The translations under genes and the position numbers were made by a program. Below, in pieces: positions 27,006 to 35,245 of a stretch of 64,000 bases of DNA; the first letter of the stretch is position 1; every line of letters starts with the position of its first letter. The notes beneath the pieces are model-generated. The model was not told the DNA's origin, did no database searches, and saw only the letters and a program-made list of their open reading frames with translations. The stretch lies in contig NZ_PZYX01000015.1 of assembly GCF_003047285.1 (NCBI RefSeq), positions 22,659 to 86,658 of the forward strand, read 5' to 3'. The stretch is from Nocardioides allogilvus. Lineage in GTDB: Bacteria > Actinomycetota > Actinomycetes > Propionibacteriales > Nocardioidaceae.

Positions 27006-28055
27006 TCAGGCCGGGACGAGGACCCAGTAGTCGAGGTCGAGCAGCACGCCGTCGGCGTACTTGCCGTCCTCGCCGCGCAGCGTCATCGACTCGTCACGAC
27101 CCTTGGTGGCGACGAGGCGCAGGCGCATCGCACCGACGCCGGGGGCAGCGGTCTCGGCCTTGTCGAGCACCTCGGACCAGGCATAGACGGTGTCGCCCGC
27201 GAAGGCCGGGGAGGTGTGCGCGCCGGCGTTGATCGCGGCGATCAGCTGGGCATTGGCCAGGCCGTTGAAGGACAGCGCGCGGGCCATGGAGATGACGTGG
27301 CCGCCGTAGATCAGCCGGTTGCCGTCGGGGCGGGCCTCGGCGTTGAAGTGCACCTTCGCGGTGTTCTGCCACAGGCGCGTCGCGAGCATGTGCTCGGGAT
27401 CGGTCAGCGTGACACCGTCGACGTGGTCGATCTTCTCGCCGACCTCGTAGTCACCGAGTCGGTGCTGCTCCCCCGCGGCCGCCTGGTCGTAGGCCGTGAA
27501 GTCGAGGCCGGCCGGGATCTTCAGGTCCTGCGCCTCGAGCGCGTCCTTGAGGTCGGGCACGACCGTCTCGGGCGTGGGTGCGTCGGTGTCGCGCTTGTGG
27601 ACCATCACCCAGCGGCACCAGTCGATCGCGACCTCGCCGCGCTGGTTGGTCGCGGTGGAGCGGACGTAGACGACGCCCGTCTTGCCGTTGGAGTTCTGCT
27701 TGAGGCCGATGACCTCGCTGCTGGTGCGCAGCGTGTCGCCCGGCGCTACCGGCTGGTGGAAGCGGCACTCGGCGTAGCCGAGGTTGGCGACGGCGTTGAG
27801 GGAGACGTCGGGGACGGTCTTGCCGAACGCGACGTGGAAGCCGATGAGCTCCTCGACCGGGTGCTGCGCCAGGCCGACGCTCCTGGCGAACTCCGCGCTG
27901 CTCGGCAGGGCGAACCGGGTCGGGTAGAGCGCCTGGTAGAGCGCTCGGTCGCCCTCGGTGATCGTGCGCGGCGTCGCGTGCTCGATCACCTGCCCGACGG
28001 TGAAGTCCTCGAAGAAGTTGCCCGCGTTCGTCTTGCCTGCGCTCGTCCCACTCAT
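27006..28055 (-). CDS. MaoC-type double-hotdog hydratase, likely mesaconyl-CoA hydratase
   Basis: A 349-residue protein with two hotdog domains. The first block NFFEDFTVGQVIEHATPRT, then FGKTVPDVSLNAVANLGYA and NSNGKTGVVYVRS, strongly resembles mesaconyl-CoA hydratase (Mch) of the ethylmalonyl-CoA pathway, which interconverts beta-methylmalyl-CoA and mesaconyl-CoA. The hydratase signature NRLIYGGHVISMARAL is in the second half. The other pathway genes (crotonyl-CoA carboxylase/reductase, mutase, lyase) are not here, but a similar-pathway dehydrogenase lies 3 kb away. A different MaoC hydratase of acyl-CoA or glyoxylate metabolism remains possible. Confidence 0.78.
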   Translation of the reverse strand: MSGTSAGKTNAGNFFEDFTVGQVIEHATPRTITEGDRALYQALYPTRFALPSSAEFARSVGLAQHPVEELIGFHVAFGKTVPDVSLNAVANLGYAECRFHQPVAPGDTLRTSSEVIGLKQNSNGKTGVVYVRSTATNQRGEVAIDWCRWVMVHKRDTDAPTPETVVPDLKDALEAQDLKIPAGLDFTAYDQAAAGEQHRLGDYEVGEKIDHVDGVTLTDPEHMLATRLWQNTAKVHFNAEARPDGNRLIYGGHVISMARALSFNGLANAQLIAAINAGAHTSPAFAGDTVYAWSEVLDKAETAAPGVGAMRLRLVATKGRDESMTLRGEDGKYADGVLLDLDYWVLVPA

Positions 28056-28070
28056 GGGGCATATCGTGCC

Positions 28071-28098
28071 GCACCCGCGCCCGGATGGGCGCGGGTGC
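28071..28098 (-). terminator. Terminator after DUF5302 gene
   Basis: A perfect 12-bp stem (GCACCCGCGCCC / GGGCGCGGGTGC, loop GGAT) 26 bases beyond the stop of the small gene, just upstream of the MaoC-type gene. Confidence 0.8.
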
Positions 28099-28123
28099 TC
28101 ACGTGGCTCTTCTCACGGCCGGC

Positions 28124-28297
28124 TCAGCTGCCGCCGCCACCGGCCTTGCGGCGGTGCATCTTCGGCGCCGCGCCACCTTCCACCTCGGCACCGTGGGCCT
28201 TCTCCGGAACGGGGCCGTCCTGGTGGACGCCCTTCTCCTTGTTGTTCTTCTTGTCCAGGGCCTCGCGCATCTTGGCCTTGAGGTCATCGTTCGACAT
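28124..28297 (-). CDS. Small protein, DUF5302-like (57 residues)
   Basis: An open frame with a very strong ribosome site (AGGAGGAGGA, three bases of spacer before ATG at its proximal end). The product is highly charged: it begins MSNDDLKAKMREALDKKN and ends in a basic, glycine-rich tail KMHRRKAGGGGS, with no cysteine or membrane helix. Small actinobacterial proteins with this layout are classed as DUF5302; function unknown. Codon third positions are nearly all G or C, as in neighbouring genes, which supports translation. Followed by a strong terminator. Confidence 0.8.
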   Translation of the reverse strand: MSNDDLKAKMREALDKKNNKEKGVHQDGPVPEKAHGAEVEGGAAPKMHRRKAGGGGS

Positions 28298-28460
28298 TCG
28301 TCCTCCTCCTGGGTCAGGTGCCCACCCTGCCAGCAGGGCCGCCCCTCGGTCGAGGGGGTTCTCCTGCGGGAGCCCTCCCGGCCGCCTCGGGTCGAGCGCG
28401 ACCTATGCGGTGATGGTGACGCTGGTGCGGTGGCAGGACACCGCAGGAGCGACACCAGCA

Positions 28461-28492
28461 CCGCACTGCGGTGGTGTGCCGCCGCAGTGCGG
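28461..28492 (-). terminator. Terminator after the methyltransferase gene
   Basis: Perfect 11-bp arms CCGCACTGCGG (28461-28471) and CCGCAGTGCGG (28482-28492) begin 6 bases past the methyltransferase stop. Another imperfect pair, GCTGGTG/CACCAGC (about 28421-28457), follows it. The 200 bases between this gene and the DUF5302 gene hold nothing else I can recognise. Confidence 0.75.
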
Positions 28493-28497
28493 CCGGC

Positions 28498-29253
28498 TCA
28501 CCGGCGGCTCAGCACCAGGATCCGGCCCGACAGCTTGGCGAGCATCAGGTAGACCTGCCACAGCGAGTCCCCCAGCACCTGGTCGTACGCCGCCTCGCCC
28601 ATCGCCGAGCGATAGTGCTCCGGCGCCCGCTGGAGCCGGGAGGCGCGGAGCAGCGCGCGGCCGGCGCTGCCGGACTCCTCCTCGGCGTGCTCGCCCCACT
28701 CCGAACCGATGTCCAAGGACGCGTCGACGACCAGCCCCGAGGCGGCGACCGCGGCGTCGGTGACGGCCGGGTCGAGGGAGGACTGCACGACCCCCAGCAC
28801 CGGGAAGAGGGCGTCCGCCTCGAAGGGCGCGAGCAGCGGCGTGGCCACGACCTGGTGGATCACGGCCCGGCCTCCCGGTCGCAGGACTCGCGCGATCTCG
28901 GCGTAGGCGCTGTCGAGATGACGCACGCGCGCGAGCCGGTCGCTGCACCACACCAGGTCGACCGAGGAGTCCGCGACGGGCAGCTCGATCGCGCTCCCAC
29001 GGCCGAACGTGACGCGCGAGGCGATCTCCTCCGGGAGGTCGCGCCGGGCCTCGCGAGCAGCGTCGAGGTTGTGCTGCGACGGGTCGACGCCGAGCACCTG
29101 CAGCCCGAAGTGGGTGGCGAGCCGGAAGGAGGTCGAGCCCGCGCCACACCCGACGTCGAGCGCGACCGAGTCCGGCCGGAGGTCGAGCTCGCGCACGATC
29201 TGCAGCAGCATCGAGGGACCGCGCGGGGACAGGGACTGGTCGACGATGCTCAC
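28498..29253 (-). CDS. Class I SAM-dependent methyltransferase
   Basis: A 251-residue Rossmann-fold methyltransferase. Motif I is LDVGCGAGSTSFRLA (about residues 32-46), the acidic loop is VLGVDPSQHN, motif II is DLVWCSDRLARV and post-II is VLRPGGRAVI. GTG at 29253 forms a GTGA overlap with the upstream sulfotransferase gene; a longer open frame upstream is only the shadow of that gene. It may methylate a small metabolite or a sugar on the same product the two upstream sulfotransferases act on; the substrate is not evident. Confidence 0.85.
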   Translation of the reverse strand: MSIVDQSLSPRGPSMLLQIVRELDLRPDSVALDVGCGAGSTSFRLATHFGLQVLGVDPSQHNLDAAREARRDLPEEIASRVTFGRGSAIELPVADSSVDLVWCSDRLARVRHLDSAYAEIARVLRPGGRAVIHQVVATPLLAPFEADALFPVLGVVQSSLDPAVTDAAVAASGLVVDASLDIGSEWGEHAEEESGSAGRALLRASRLQRAPEHYRSAMGEAAYDQVLGDSLWQVYLMLAKLSGRILVLSRR

Positions 29254-30260
29254 GCCGACTCCCGGATCTGCGCGGCCAGGAACCCGGCCAGGCCCGCGAT
29301 GGCGGCGTCGAGCACCTCGGCGGAGTCCAGCGACGCGGGATCGACGCCCGGCACGTCCACCGGCGTCAGGTCGTCCCACGAGCCCACGAGGGAGACGCCC
29401 GCCTCCGACAACGCCGAGACGAGGTGCGCGGCATGGGCGACGACCCAGGGAGCGACCGGCAGCCCGATGGCCGGCTCTGCGGACTTGCGGGCGGCGAGCA
29501 CCTGCTTGGCCAGCACTCCCTTGCGCAGGTCGGTCCCCTCGGGGAAGGGCAGCCCGGCCTCGTTGAGCAGCTCGTTGAGCCGGCGGATGACCAGGGTCGA
29601 CGCCGCTCCGACCGACTCGTTGTCCATGCGGGCCGGGGCGAAGCCGGTCGGCGCCGTACCCAGGAGTGAGCAGAAGCGTTCCCACAACAGCTCGCGCGGG
29701 GCGCCGGGCGGGGGCACGGTCACGACCGTGACCGGGGCGAGCTCGCCCCAGGTCCGGGCGATGCGCACGAGGTTCTGCTGGCGCCAGAAGGTCCGGCCGG
29801 CCTCGGGAGGTTCGATGGCATCGCGGTGGCCGGGGCGCCAGGCCTCGATGCCGGCGAGGTAGTCGGCGAACGTCCAGGTGCGGCCGTTCTGCACCGTCTC
29901 CTGCCACATCGCGGCGATCGTGCGGTTGAGGTCGCGTGCGGTGACCACGACCTCGATCGCGTGGTCGGGGAACGTGGCGGCGACCCGTTGCGCCACGACC
30001 GGACGCACCGGGCCGAGGTATTCCATCGAGATCACCGAGGTGCCCTCGTGGGCGTGCACCTTGCCGGCCATCTTGGCCCACTGCTGCTCGCCCGACCCGA
30101 GGACGTCGCGGGCTGCCATCACCTGCGAGAGCCAGTTCATGCCGGGAACGAGGATGTCGCGCTCGGTGAGCAGCATCCGCTTGTTGGCGAACAGCCGCGA
30201 CTGGATGAACGAGGTGCCCGACTTCATGGCTCCGACGTGGAGCACGAGGCGGCGCGACAT
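29250..30260 (-). CDS. Sulfotransferase-like P-loop protein
   Basis: A 336-residue protein with the PAPS-binding P-loop-like N-terminus VLHVGAMKSGTSFIQ (5'-phosphosulfate loop) and a downstream arginine-containing strand VVVTARDLNRTIAAMW fitting the 3'-phosphate site. It is cytosolic (no signal). Closest in the window is the protein at 36118-37185, which shares MKSGTSFIQ, TARDL/TGRDL and AAMW(Q/L)E(T/S)VQNG, so they are paralogues. ATG at 30260 is preferred over GTG at 30269. The acceptor is unknown; the catalytic base cannot be assigned by eye. Confidence 0.78.
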   Translation of the reverse strand: MSRRLVLHVGAMKSGTSFIQSRLFANKRMLLTERDILVPGMNWLSQVMAARDVLGSGEQQWAKMAGKVHAHEGTSVISMEYLGPVRPVVAQRVAATFPDHAIEVVVTARDLNRTIAAMWQETVQNGRTWTFADYLAGIEAWRPGHRDAIEPPEAGRTFWRQQNLVRIARTWGELAPVTVVTVPPPGAPRELLWERFCSLLGTAPTGFAPARMDNESVGAASTLVIRRLNELLNEAGLPFPEGTDLRKGVLAKQVLAARKSAEPAIGLPVAPWVVAHAAHLVSALSEAGVSLVGSWDDLTPVDVPGVDPASLDSAEVLDAAIAGLAGFLAAQIRESA

Positions 30261-30278
30261 GCGCGTCACCCTAGCGAC

Positions 30279-31100
30279 TCACGAGGTGCCGCCGAACGGG
30301 TTGGGACCGAAACCCCGGGCCAGCGTGTGGTGCAGGTCGGCCATCAGCGACTCATCGACCGGCCGACCGGTCACGAACGCGCCGAGGGAGGCCAGGAGCG
30401 CGTCACGCACGCCGTCGTCGTCGCCCGTCAGCTGCTCGTAGCTGACGTCGAGCACGCGGTCCGGGCGGGTGGCTCGCAGGTGCTGCTGGATGTCGAGGGT
30501 GCGCGCGATCTTCTGCCGGGCTGCCGCCTCGTCCTCCTGGCGCCAGAAGCCCGACGCCAGTGCCCGGTCGGGGTCGCGGGTGTTCAGGACGTAGCGCACC
30601 CCCGGGAAGGCCTTGTCCATCACCGCGAAGAAGTCCTCGGTCTCCTCGGGCGCGATGCGGTGCCACGTCACTTCCTTGAAGCCCACGACGTCGTAGTCGT
30701 CCGCTTCGACGCCGCCGAGGACGCCGGTGGTCACCACGTCGTTCATCGCCTGCATGAACGCGCTGCGACGGATCTGCTTGAGGCCGTAGAAGGCCGACGC
30801 GTCGTCGTACGACCCGTGTGCTTTGTGCTCCTCGCGGAACGCGCGCAGCGCGGCCAGGCCGCGGTAGAAGTGCAGCAGGTAGAGGTCGTTCTCGCCCCGC
30901 ACCAGGGTCCGCGGCAGCGTGTTGAGCAGGCCCTGGACCAGGGTCGATCCGGACCGTCCGAAGGTCACCACGAAGACGTAGGAGTGGCGCTCGCGCGCAC
31001 GCCGCGCCCGCGCCAGCTCCAGGCCCTCACGCACGCCGTCGGCCCGGGCCCGCGCGTCGCGGGCCTCGAGCCGTCGTCGAAGGGTGCTCGGAAGGTACAA
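30279..31100 (-). CDS. Sulfotransferase family protein (distinct subtype)
   Basis: A 273-residue protein with an Arg-rich N-terminal helix (residues 5-38), the P-loop FVVTFGRSGSTLVQGLL and a 3'-phosphate-binding-like VLNTRDPDRALASGFW. This is the more classical PF13469-like arrangement, different from the MKSGTS paralogues nearby. The start is a TTG at 31100, only 5 bases past the acyl-CoA dehydrogenase stop, so the genes are probably one transcript with the downstream sulfotransferase 18 bases away. Acceptor substrate unknown. Confidence 0.78.
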   Translation of the reverse strand: MYLPSTLRRRLEARDARARADGVREGLELARARRARERHSYVFVVTFGRSGSTLVQGLLNTLPRTLVRGENDLYLLHFYRGLAALRAFREEHKAHGSYDDASAFYGLKQIRRSAFMQAMNDVVTTGVLGGVEADDYDVVGFKEVTWHRIAPEETEDFFAVMDKAFPGVRYVLNTRDPDRALASGFWRQEDEAAARQKIARTLDIQQHLRATRPDRVLDVSYEQLTGDDDGVRDALLASLGAFVTGRPVDESLMADLHHTLARGFGPNPFGGTS

Positions 31101-31105
31101 GGACC

Positions 31106-32305
31106 TCAGCCCTTGAGCTTGTAGTCCTTGAGCAGGCTGCGACCGATGATCATCTTCTGGATGTCGGAGGTGCCCTCACCGATCAGCATGAACTTGACCT
31201 CGCGCATCAGGCGCTCGATCTCGTACTCCTTGGAGTAGCCGTAGCCGCCGTGGATCCGGAAGGAGTCCTCGACGACCTCGTTGGCGAACTCGGAGGCGAG
31301 CATCTTGGCCATGCCGGCCTCGACGTCCACGCGACCGCCGGTGTCCTTGAGGCGGGCAGCGCGCACCATCATCGTGTGGGCGGTCTCGACCTTGGTCGCC
31401 ATGTCGGCGAGGCGGAACAGCACCGCCTGGTGCTCGGCGATGATCTTGCCGAAGGTCTTGCGCTGCTGGGCGTAGGCCACACCGAGCTCGAAGCCGCGCC
31501 AGGCCAGGCCGCAGGCGCGGGCCGCGACGTTGACGCGACCGACCTCGACGCCGTCCATCATCTGGAAGAAGCCCTTGCCGGGCTCCCCGCCGAGGATCTG
31601 GTCCGCGGAGATCTTGTGGTCCTCGAGGATGAGCTCGGTCGTCTCGACGCCCTTGTAGCCCATCTTGTCGATCTTGCCGGGCACGTTGATGCCCTGGGCG
31701 GTCTCGCCGAAGCCGGCTTCCTTCTCGACCAGGAAGGTGGTCATGTTCTTGTAGACCGACTCGGCACCCTCGTCGGTCTTGGTGAGCACGGCGACCAGCG
31801 TGCTCGTCGCGCCGTTCGTCAGCCACATCTTCTGGCCGGTGATGGAGTAGGAGCCGTCGTCGAGCTTGGTGCCCTTGGTGGACACGGCCGAGACGTCGGA
31901 GCCGAGGCCCGGCTCGGACATCGAGAAGGCGCCGCGCACGTCGCCGGTCGCCATCCGCGGGAGGTACTTCTGCTTCTGCTCGTCGGTGCCGTGCTGCATC
32001 AGCAGGTAGGCCACGATGAAGTGCGTGTTGATGACGCCCGAGACGCTCATCCAGCCGCGCGCGATCTCCTCGACCACGAGCGCGTAGGTCAGCAGCGACT
32101 CGCCGAGGCCACCGAACTCCTCCGGGATCGTGAGGCCGAAGACGCCGAGCTCCTTGAGCCCCTCGATGATGTCGGTGGGGTACTCGTCAGCGTGCTCGAG
32201 CTCCTGGGCGACGGGGATGATCTGCTCGTCGACGAACTGACGCACCGCCTTGAGGATCTCCGTCTGGTCCTCGTTGAGTCCGTCGGTCTGGCACAGGCGA
32301 CCCAT
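31106..32305 (-). CDS. Acyl-CoA dehydrogenase, possibly methylsuccinyl-CoA dehydrogenase
   Basis: A 399-residue FAD flavoenzyme with all ACAD features: the AFSMSEPGLGSD and KMWLTNGATSTL flavin-binding blocks, VEVGRVNVAARA, QRKTFGKIIAEHQAV, and the C-terminal DSFRIHGGYGYSKEYEIERL signature. The detailed sequence (GWMSVSGVINTHFIVAYLL, MGYKGVETTEL) recalls the dehydrogenases carried in actinobacterial crotonyl-CoA carboxylase/reductase clusters, proposed to oxidise methylsuccinyl-CoA. AAGGGA is 7 bases upstream of ATG 32305. It may work with the MaoC-type gene at 27006-28055; a general short/branched-chain role is the alternative. Confidence 0.85.
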   Translation of the reverse strand: MGRLCQTDGLNEDQTEILKAVRQFVDEQIIPVAQELEHADEYPTDIIEGLKELGVFGLTIPEEFGGLGESLLTYALVVEEIARGWMSVSGVINTHFIVAYLLMQHGTDEQKQKYLPRMATGDVRGAFSMSEPGLGSDVSAVSTKGTKLDDGSYSITGQKMWLTNGATSTLVAVLTKTDEGAESVYKNMTTFLVEKEAGFGETAQGINVPGKIDKMGYKGVETTELILEDHKISADQILGGEPGKGFFQMMDGVEVGRVNVAARACGLAWRGFELGVAYAQQRKTFGKIIAEHQAVLFRLADMATKVETAHTMMVRAARLKDTGGRVDVEAGMAKMLASEFANEVVEDSFRIHGGYGYSKEYEIERLMREVKFMLIGEGTSDIQKMIIGRSLLKDYKLKG

Positions 32306-32403
32306 GGGGCGTCCCTTCGTTCGTGTTCGTCGAGGCTGGGGGTTACTCGCGGGAGTTTAGGCGGGGTGGCTCGCCGAGACGTCGGCGTCCCACATGAGAG
32401 TTG

Positions 32404-33486
32404 TCACACGCCCTTGATCGCCTGGCGCAGGCGCTCCCGGCGCGTGGGCGGATCCGCGGGCGGGCTGGTCCGCTCGCTGCGCCGTTGCAGGTCGCGCAGC
32501 AGGGTGGCGACGAGGTCGAGCGCGACGTCGGCCACCTCGGCGTCGGTCACCGACTCGGGATGCCGTCGCGGCGGCAGGTCGTCGGGGACGAGCAGGAGGT
32601 CCACGTCCCCGTTCACGTCGTACGTCGATGCGCGGATCTTCGCCACGGCGCGAGCACCGCGAAGGCGGGCGTCCTCGACCTGGTCGGGCGCCGGCCAGAA
32701 CCGGTCGCCCCCACGCGGCACCAGCCGCTCGTCGGCGAGGAACGACCGGAGCCACACCCCGCGCGCCCGGGCGGTGTTGAAGCCCGTGAGCCGCTCGTTG
32801 ACGCGGCGCAGCGTCTCCGCCTCCACCACGCCCATCGAGGCGTTGGCGAAGCCGCGCGAGGTGTCGCACGTGTCGGGCGCGATGCCGAGGACGTCGCAGA
32901 AGCGGGACCACAGCTCCTCGCGCGGTGCACCGGCCGGCGCGGGCGCGATGAGGTGCAGCCGCTCGGGTGGCACGGCCGGCGACCAGCGCTCGAGCACCAG
33001 ACCCAGGTCGAGGGAGCGCCAGTCCCACACGTCGCGCGGGTCGTCGCTCTCCGCGCGGCCGTAGTCGGCCAGCGGGGTCGTGGCCTTGTTCTTCAGTGAC
33101 TCCTGCCAGCTGCTGGTGAGCAGGCCGAGCGGGTCGCGGGTGGTGATGATCAGGTGCACCTCGGCGGGCGCGAGCTGGGCGACCATCCGCTGTGCCTGCT
33201 CGGCCGACGCCGCGCAGAAGAACTCGTGGGTGATCAGGGCGTCGCCGTCGAAGCCGGCGACGTCGGCGCGGATCCGGTCCCAGGCCTCCGAGGCCCCCGG
33301 TCCGCGGCGCGCGATGCCCGGGTCGTCGCGCACGATCATCGAGGCGAAGAGATGGTCGCTCTTGCGGGCTCCCGGCAGCAGCAGCCCGGCCTCACGCAGC
33401 TGCGAGCGCCCCGGCCAGGCGATGGCCTGCAGGTAGGACGTCCCGGTCTTCGGAAGTCCGATGTGCACGAAGACCCGGCTGGTCAT
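32404..33486 (-). CDS. Sulfotransferase-like P-loop protein
   Basis: A 360-residue protein beginning directly with the nucleotide loop VFVHIGLPKTGTSYLQ (5-20) and carrying LIITTRDPLGLLTSSWQ as the probable 3'-phosphate strand. The fold pattern (RDPL, LWSRFCDVLG, NERLTGFN) parallels the proteins at 29250 and 36118, but it is a diverged paralogue with a longer, arginine-rich C-terminus. The ATG at 33486 overlaps the TGA of the small coiled-coil gene (ATGA). Last gene of the sulfotransferase/glycosyltransferase operon. Confidence 0.78.
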   Translation of the reverse strand: MTSRVFVHIGLPKTGTSYLQAIAWPGRSQLREAGLLLPGARKSDHLFASMIVRDDPGIARRGPGASEAWDRIRADVAGFDGDALITHEFFCAASAEQAQRMVAQLAPAEVHLIITTRDPLGLLTSSWQESLKNKATTPLADYGRAESDDPRDVWDWRSLDLGLVLERWSPAVPPERLHLIAPAPAGAPREELWSRFCDVLGIAPDTCDTSRGFANASMGVVEAETLRRVNERLTGFNTARARGVWLRSFLADERLVPRGGDRFWPAPDQVEDARLRGARAVAKIRASTYDVNGDVDLLLVPDDLPPRRHPESVTDAEVADVALDLVATLLRDLQRRSERTSPPADPPTRRERLRQAIKGV

Positions 33487-33677
33487 GACCCCAGCTCGTC
33501 GACGTAGGCCTCGACCTTCGTCGGATCAGCAGCGGGCAGCAGCTCGGTGACCACGTCGAGCAGCTCGGCGAAACGCTGGTTGAGCACCGCGCCCTCCTCG
33601 ACACGCGCCGACAGCGCGGCGACCTGCGCCTCCAGCTCGTCCACCCGTGCCGCCAGGTCCTTCTTGGACATCCTCAT
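33483..33677 (-). CDS. 64-residue coiled-coil protein in the sulfotransferase operon
   Basis: A tiny acidic protein. Residues 4-43 show a heptad pattern (KKDLAARVDELEAQVAALSA and the following VEEGAVLNQRFAELLDVV), ending in TKVEAYVDELGS. It has no signal or cysteine. Both ends use ATGA overlaps (with the LicD-methyltransferase stop upstream and the sulfotransferase start downstream), which argues for a real, co-translated gene. A scaffold or oligomerisation partner for the neighbouring enzymes is my inference. I do not recognise a named family with certainty. Confidence 0.75.
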   Translation of the reverse strand: MRMSKKDLAARVDELEAQVAALSARVEEGAVLNQRFAELLDVVTELLPAADPTKVEAYVDELGS

Positions 33678-35239
33678 TGCCACTCCACCTCCAGGCGGCA
33701 GGACCGCCAGCTCGTTCCCTGGGACAACTCTTCGCCATAGCCGTAGTCGATCGCCTGCCCGACCAGGTCGACCAGCCCGGTCACCACTCCACCACGCCGC
33801 TCGACGTCCTCGATGACGTCGCCCGGCGACAGTGCGCGCACCAGCGAGGGCCGGCCCTCCACATCCTCGATCGGCGACGTCAGGAACTCCAGGTGCACGC
33901 GCTCGCCGGACTGCAGCACCATCGACACGAGGCGCCAGAAGTTGTCCACGCCGTACGGCGAGGTCGAGTCGATGAGGTGGCGCGCGAGCACGGTCCGCGG
34001 TCCGGGACGGGCGGCCAGCAGCGCGCCCCACGACAGCACGTGGCGCAGCTCGAGCAGGTTCATCGTGCGCAGCTCCGCGGGCCAGCCCTGCTCGGCGGCC
34101 TTGGCGGCGATGAACTGCATCGCCACCCCGGAGTAGTCGAGCCCGACCGCGGGTCGTCCCTGCTTGGCCAGCCAGCGCACGTCGCGGCCGCGGCCGCAGC
34201 CGACGTCGAGCACCCAGGTGTCGGGGTCCTCGCGCTCGTGCAGGTGCTGGGCGATGTCGTGCGGCGGTTGGTACGGCGGCAGCAACCGCGCCAGGCCGTA
34301 GCGGTGGTCCCACGCGGCGCGGTGCAGCCGGGTGCCGCGGAACCACTCGTCGAAGCGACGCTGGACGTCGGGGTCCTTCTCGTAGCGGAACGCCGGGTCC
34401 GGCACCTTCCACCCGGGCCCGTAGGTGGCCACCAGCAGCCGCTCGGGATCAGCAGGCGCCGGAAAGGACCGGCCGTCGAGGGTGACCGTGCCGAGCGGGA
34501 AGATCCACTCGCGTTCGTACGGCGTCCAGATCTCGCCGAGCAGCGCGAGGTGCCCCTCGGCGAAGAAGCCGCCGAAGACGTCGAGGCCGCGGACCGAGCC
34601 GTCGGTGTCGGGCACGTCGATCTTGAACGCTCCCCCGCTGTGCCGGCTGGTGGCGTAGCCCCGGCGCTCGACCGCGCGCTGGACGCGGTGGGACTCGCGG
34701 ATCACGTCGATCGGGTGGCTGTGCTCGCTGACATAGCCGACGTCGGCGTCGTTGTCGTGGCCGAGGAACGTCCCCTCGCGGACCGCGCCGAGCAGCGTGC
34801 CGTACGCAGGGAACGCCTCGAGCCCCTGCTCGTGCAGCAGCCCCAGCACCGTCTCGAGGGCGTCGAGCAGCGGCGCGAGCTCGCCCTCGTCCTTGGTCTC
34901 GAAGGTCTTCACCAGCTTGCCGTACATGTCGATCCCGAGCGGCGCGCCGTCGCGGCCGACCACCGTCAGCCGGCGGTCCTCGTCACCGAAGCGCACCTCC
35001 TCGTCGAACACGGACGTGCCGTCGCCGAGCGTGATCCCCAGCCGGGTCACCCCCACGAGGTGCATCGTCAGGCGTTCCGGCCAGGCGACGAACCGGACCG
35101 GACCGTTCTGGGACGCCACGCTGTCGCGCACCGACCAGAAGGACCAGATGCGGCGCCCGTCGAAGGACAGGTTGCACAGGACGTCCTCGTCGGCGAGGTA
35201 CTCCAGACCGGCGTCGTCGACGCGGATGTCAGTGAGCAC
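33674..35239 (-). CDS. LicD-like phosphotransferase fused to SAM methyltransferase
   Basis: A 521-residue two-enzyme fusion. Residues 1-120 are a beta-rich region of unknown type; about 145-290 match the LicD nucleotidyltransferase fold (YGTLLGAVREG at 146-156, HDNDAD at 161-166 as metal ligands, LLVATYGPGW at 268-277), used elsewhere to attach phosphocholine or other phospho groups to surface glycans; about 340-480 is a class I methyltransferase (VLDVGCGRGRDVRWLA, VGLDYS). It starts 6 bases after the glycosyltransferase stop. The combination suggests transfer and methylation of a substituent on a glycan; both halves seem intact. Confidence 0.8.
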   Translation of the reverse strand: MLTDIRVDDAGLEYLADEDVLCNLSFDGRRIWSFWSVRDSVASQNGPVRFVAWPERLTMHLVGVTRLGITLGDGTSVFDEEVRFGDEDRRLTVVGRDGAPLGIDMYGKLVKTFETKDEGELAPLLDALETVLGLLHEQGLEAFPAYGTLLGAVREGTFLGHDNDADVGYVSEHSHPIDVIRESHRVQRAVERRGYATSRHSGGAFKIDVPDTDGSVRGLDVFGGFFAEGHLALLGEIWTPYEREWIFPLGTVTLDGRSFPAPADPERLLVATYGPGWKVPDPAFRYEKDPDVQRRFDEWFRGTRLHRAAWDHRYGLARLLPPYQPPHDIAQHLHEREDPDTWVLDVGCGRGRDVRWLAKQGRPAVGLDYSGVAMQFIAAKAAEQGWPAELRTMNLLELRHVLSWGALLAARPGPRTVLARHLIDSTSPYGVDNFWRLVSMVLQSGERVHLEFLTSPIEDVEGRPSLVRALSPGDVIEDVERRGGVVTGLVDLVGQAIDYGYGEELSQGTSWRSCRLEVEWQ

Positions 35240-35245
35240 GCGCGG

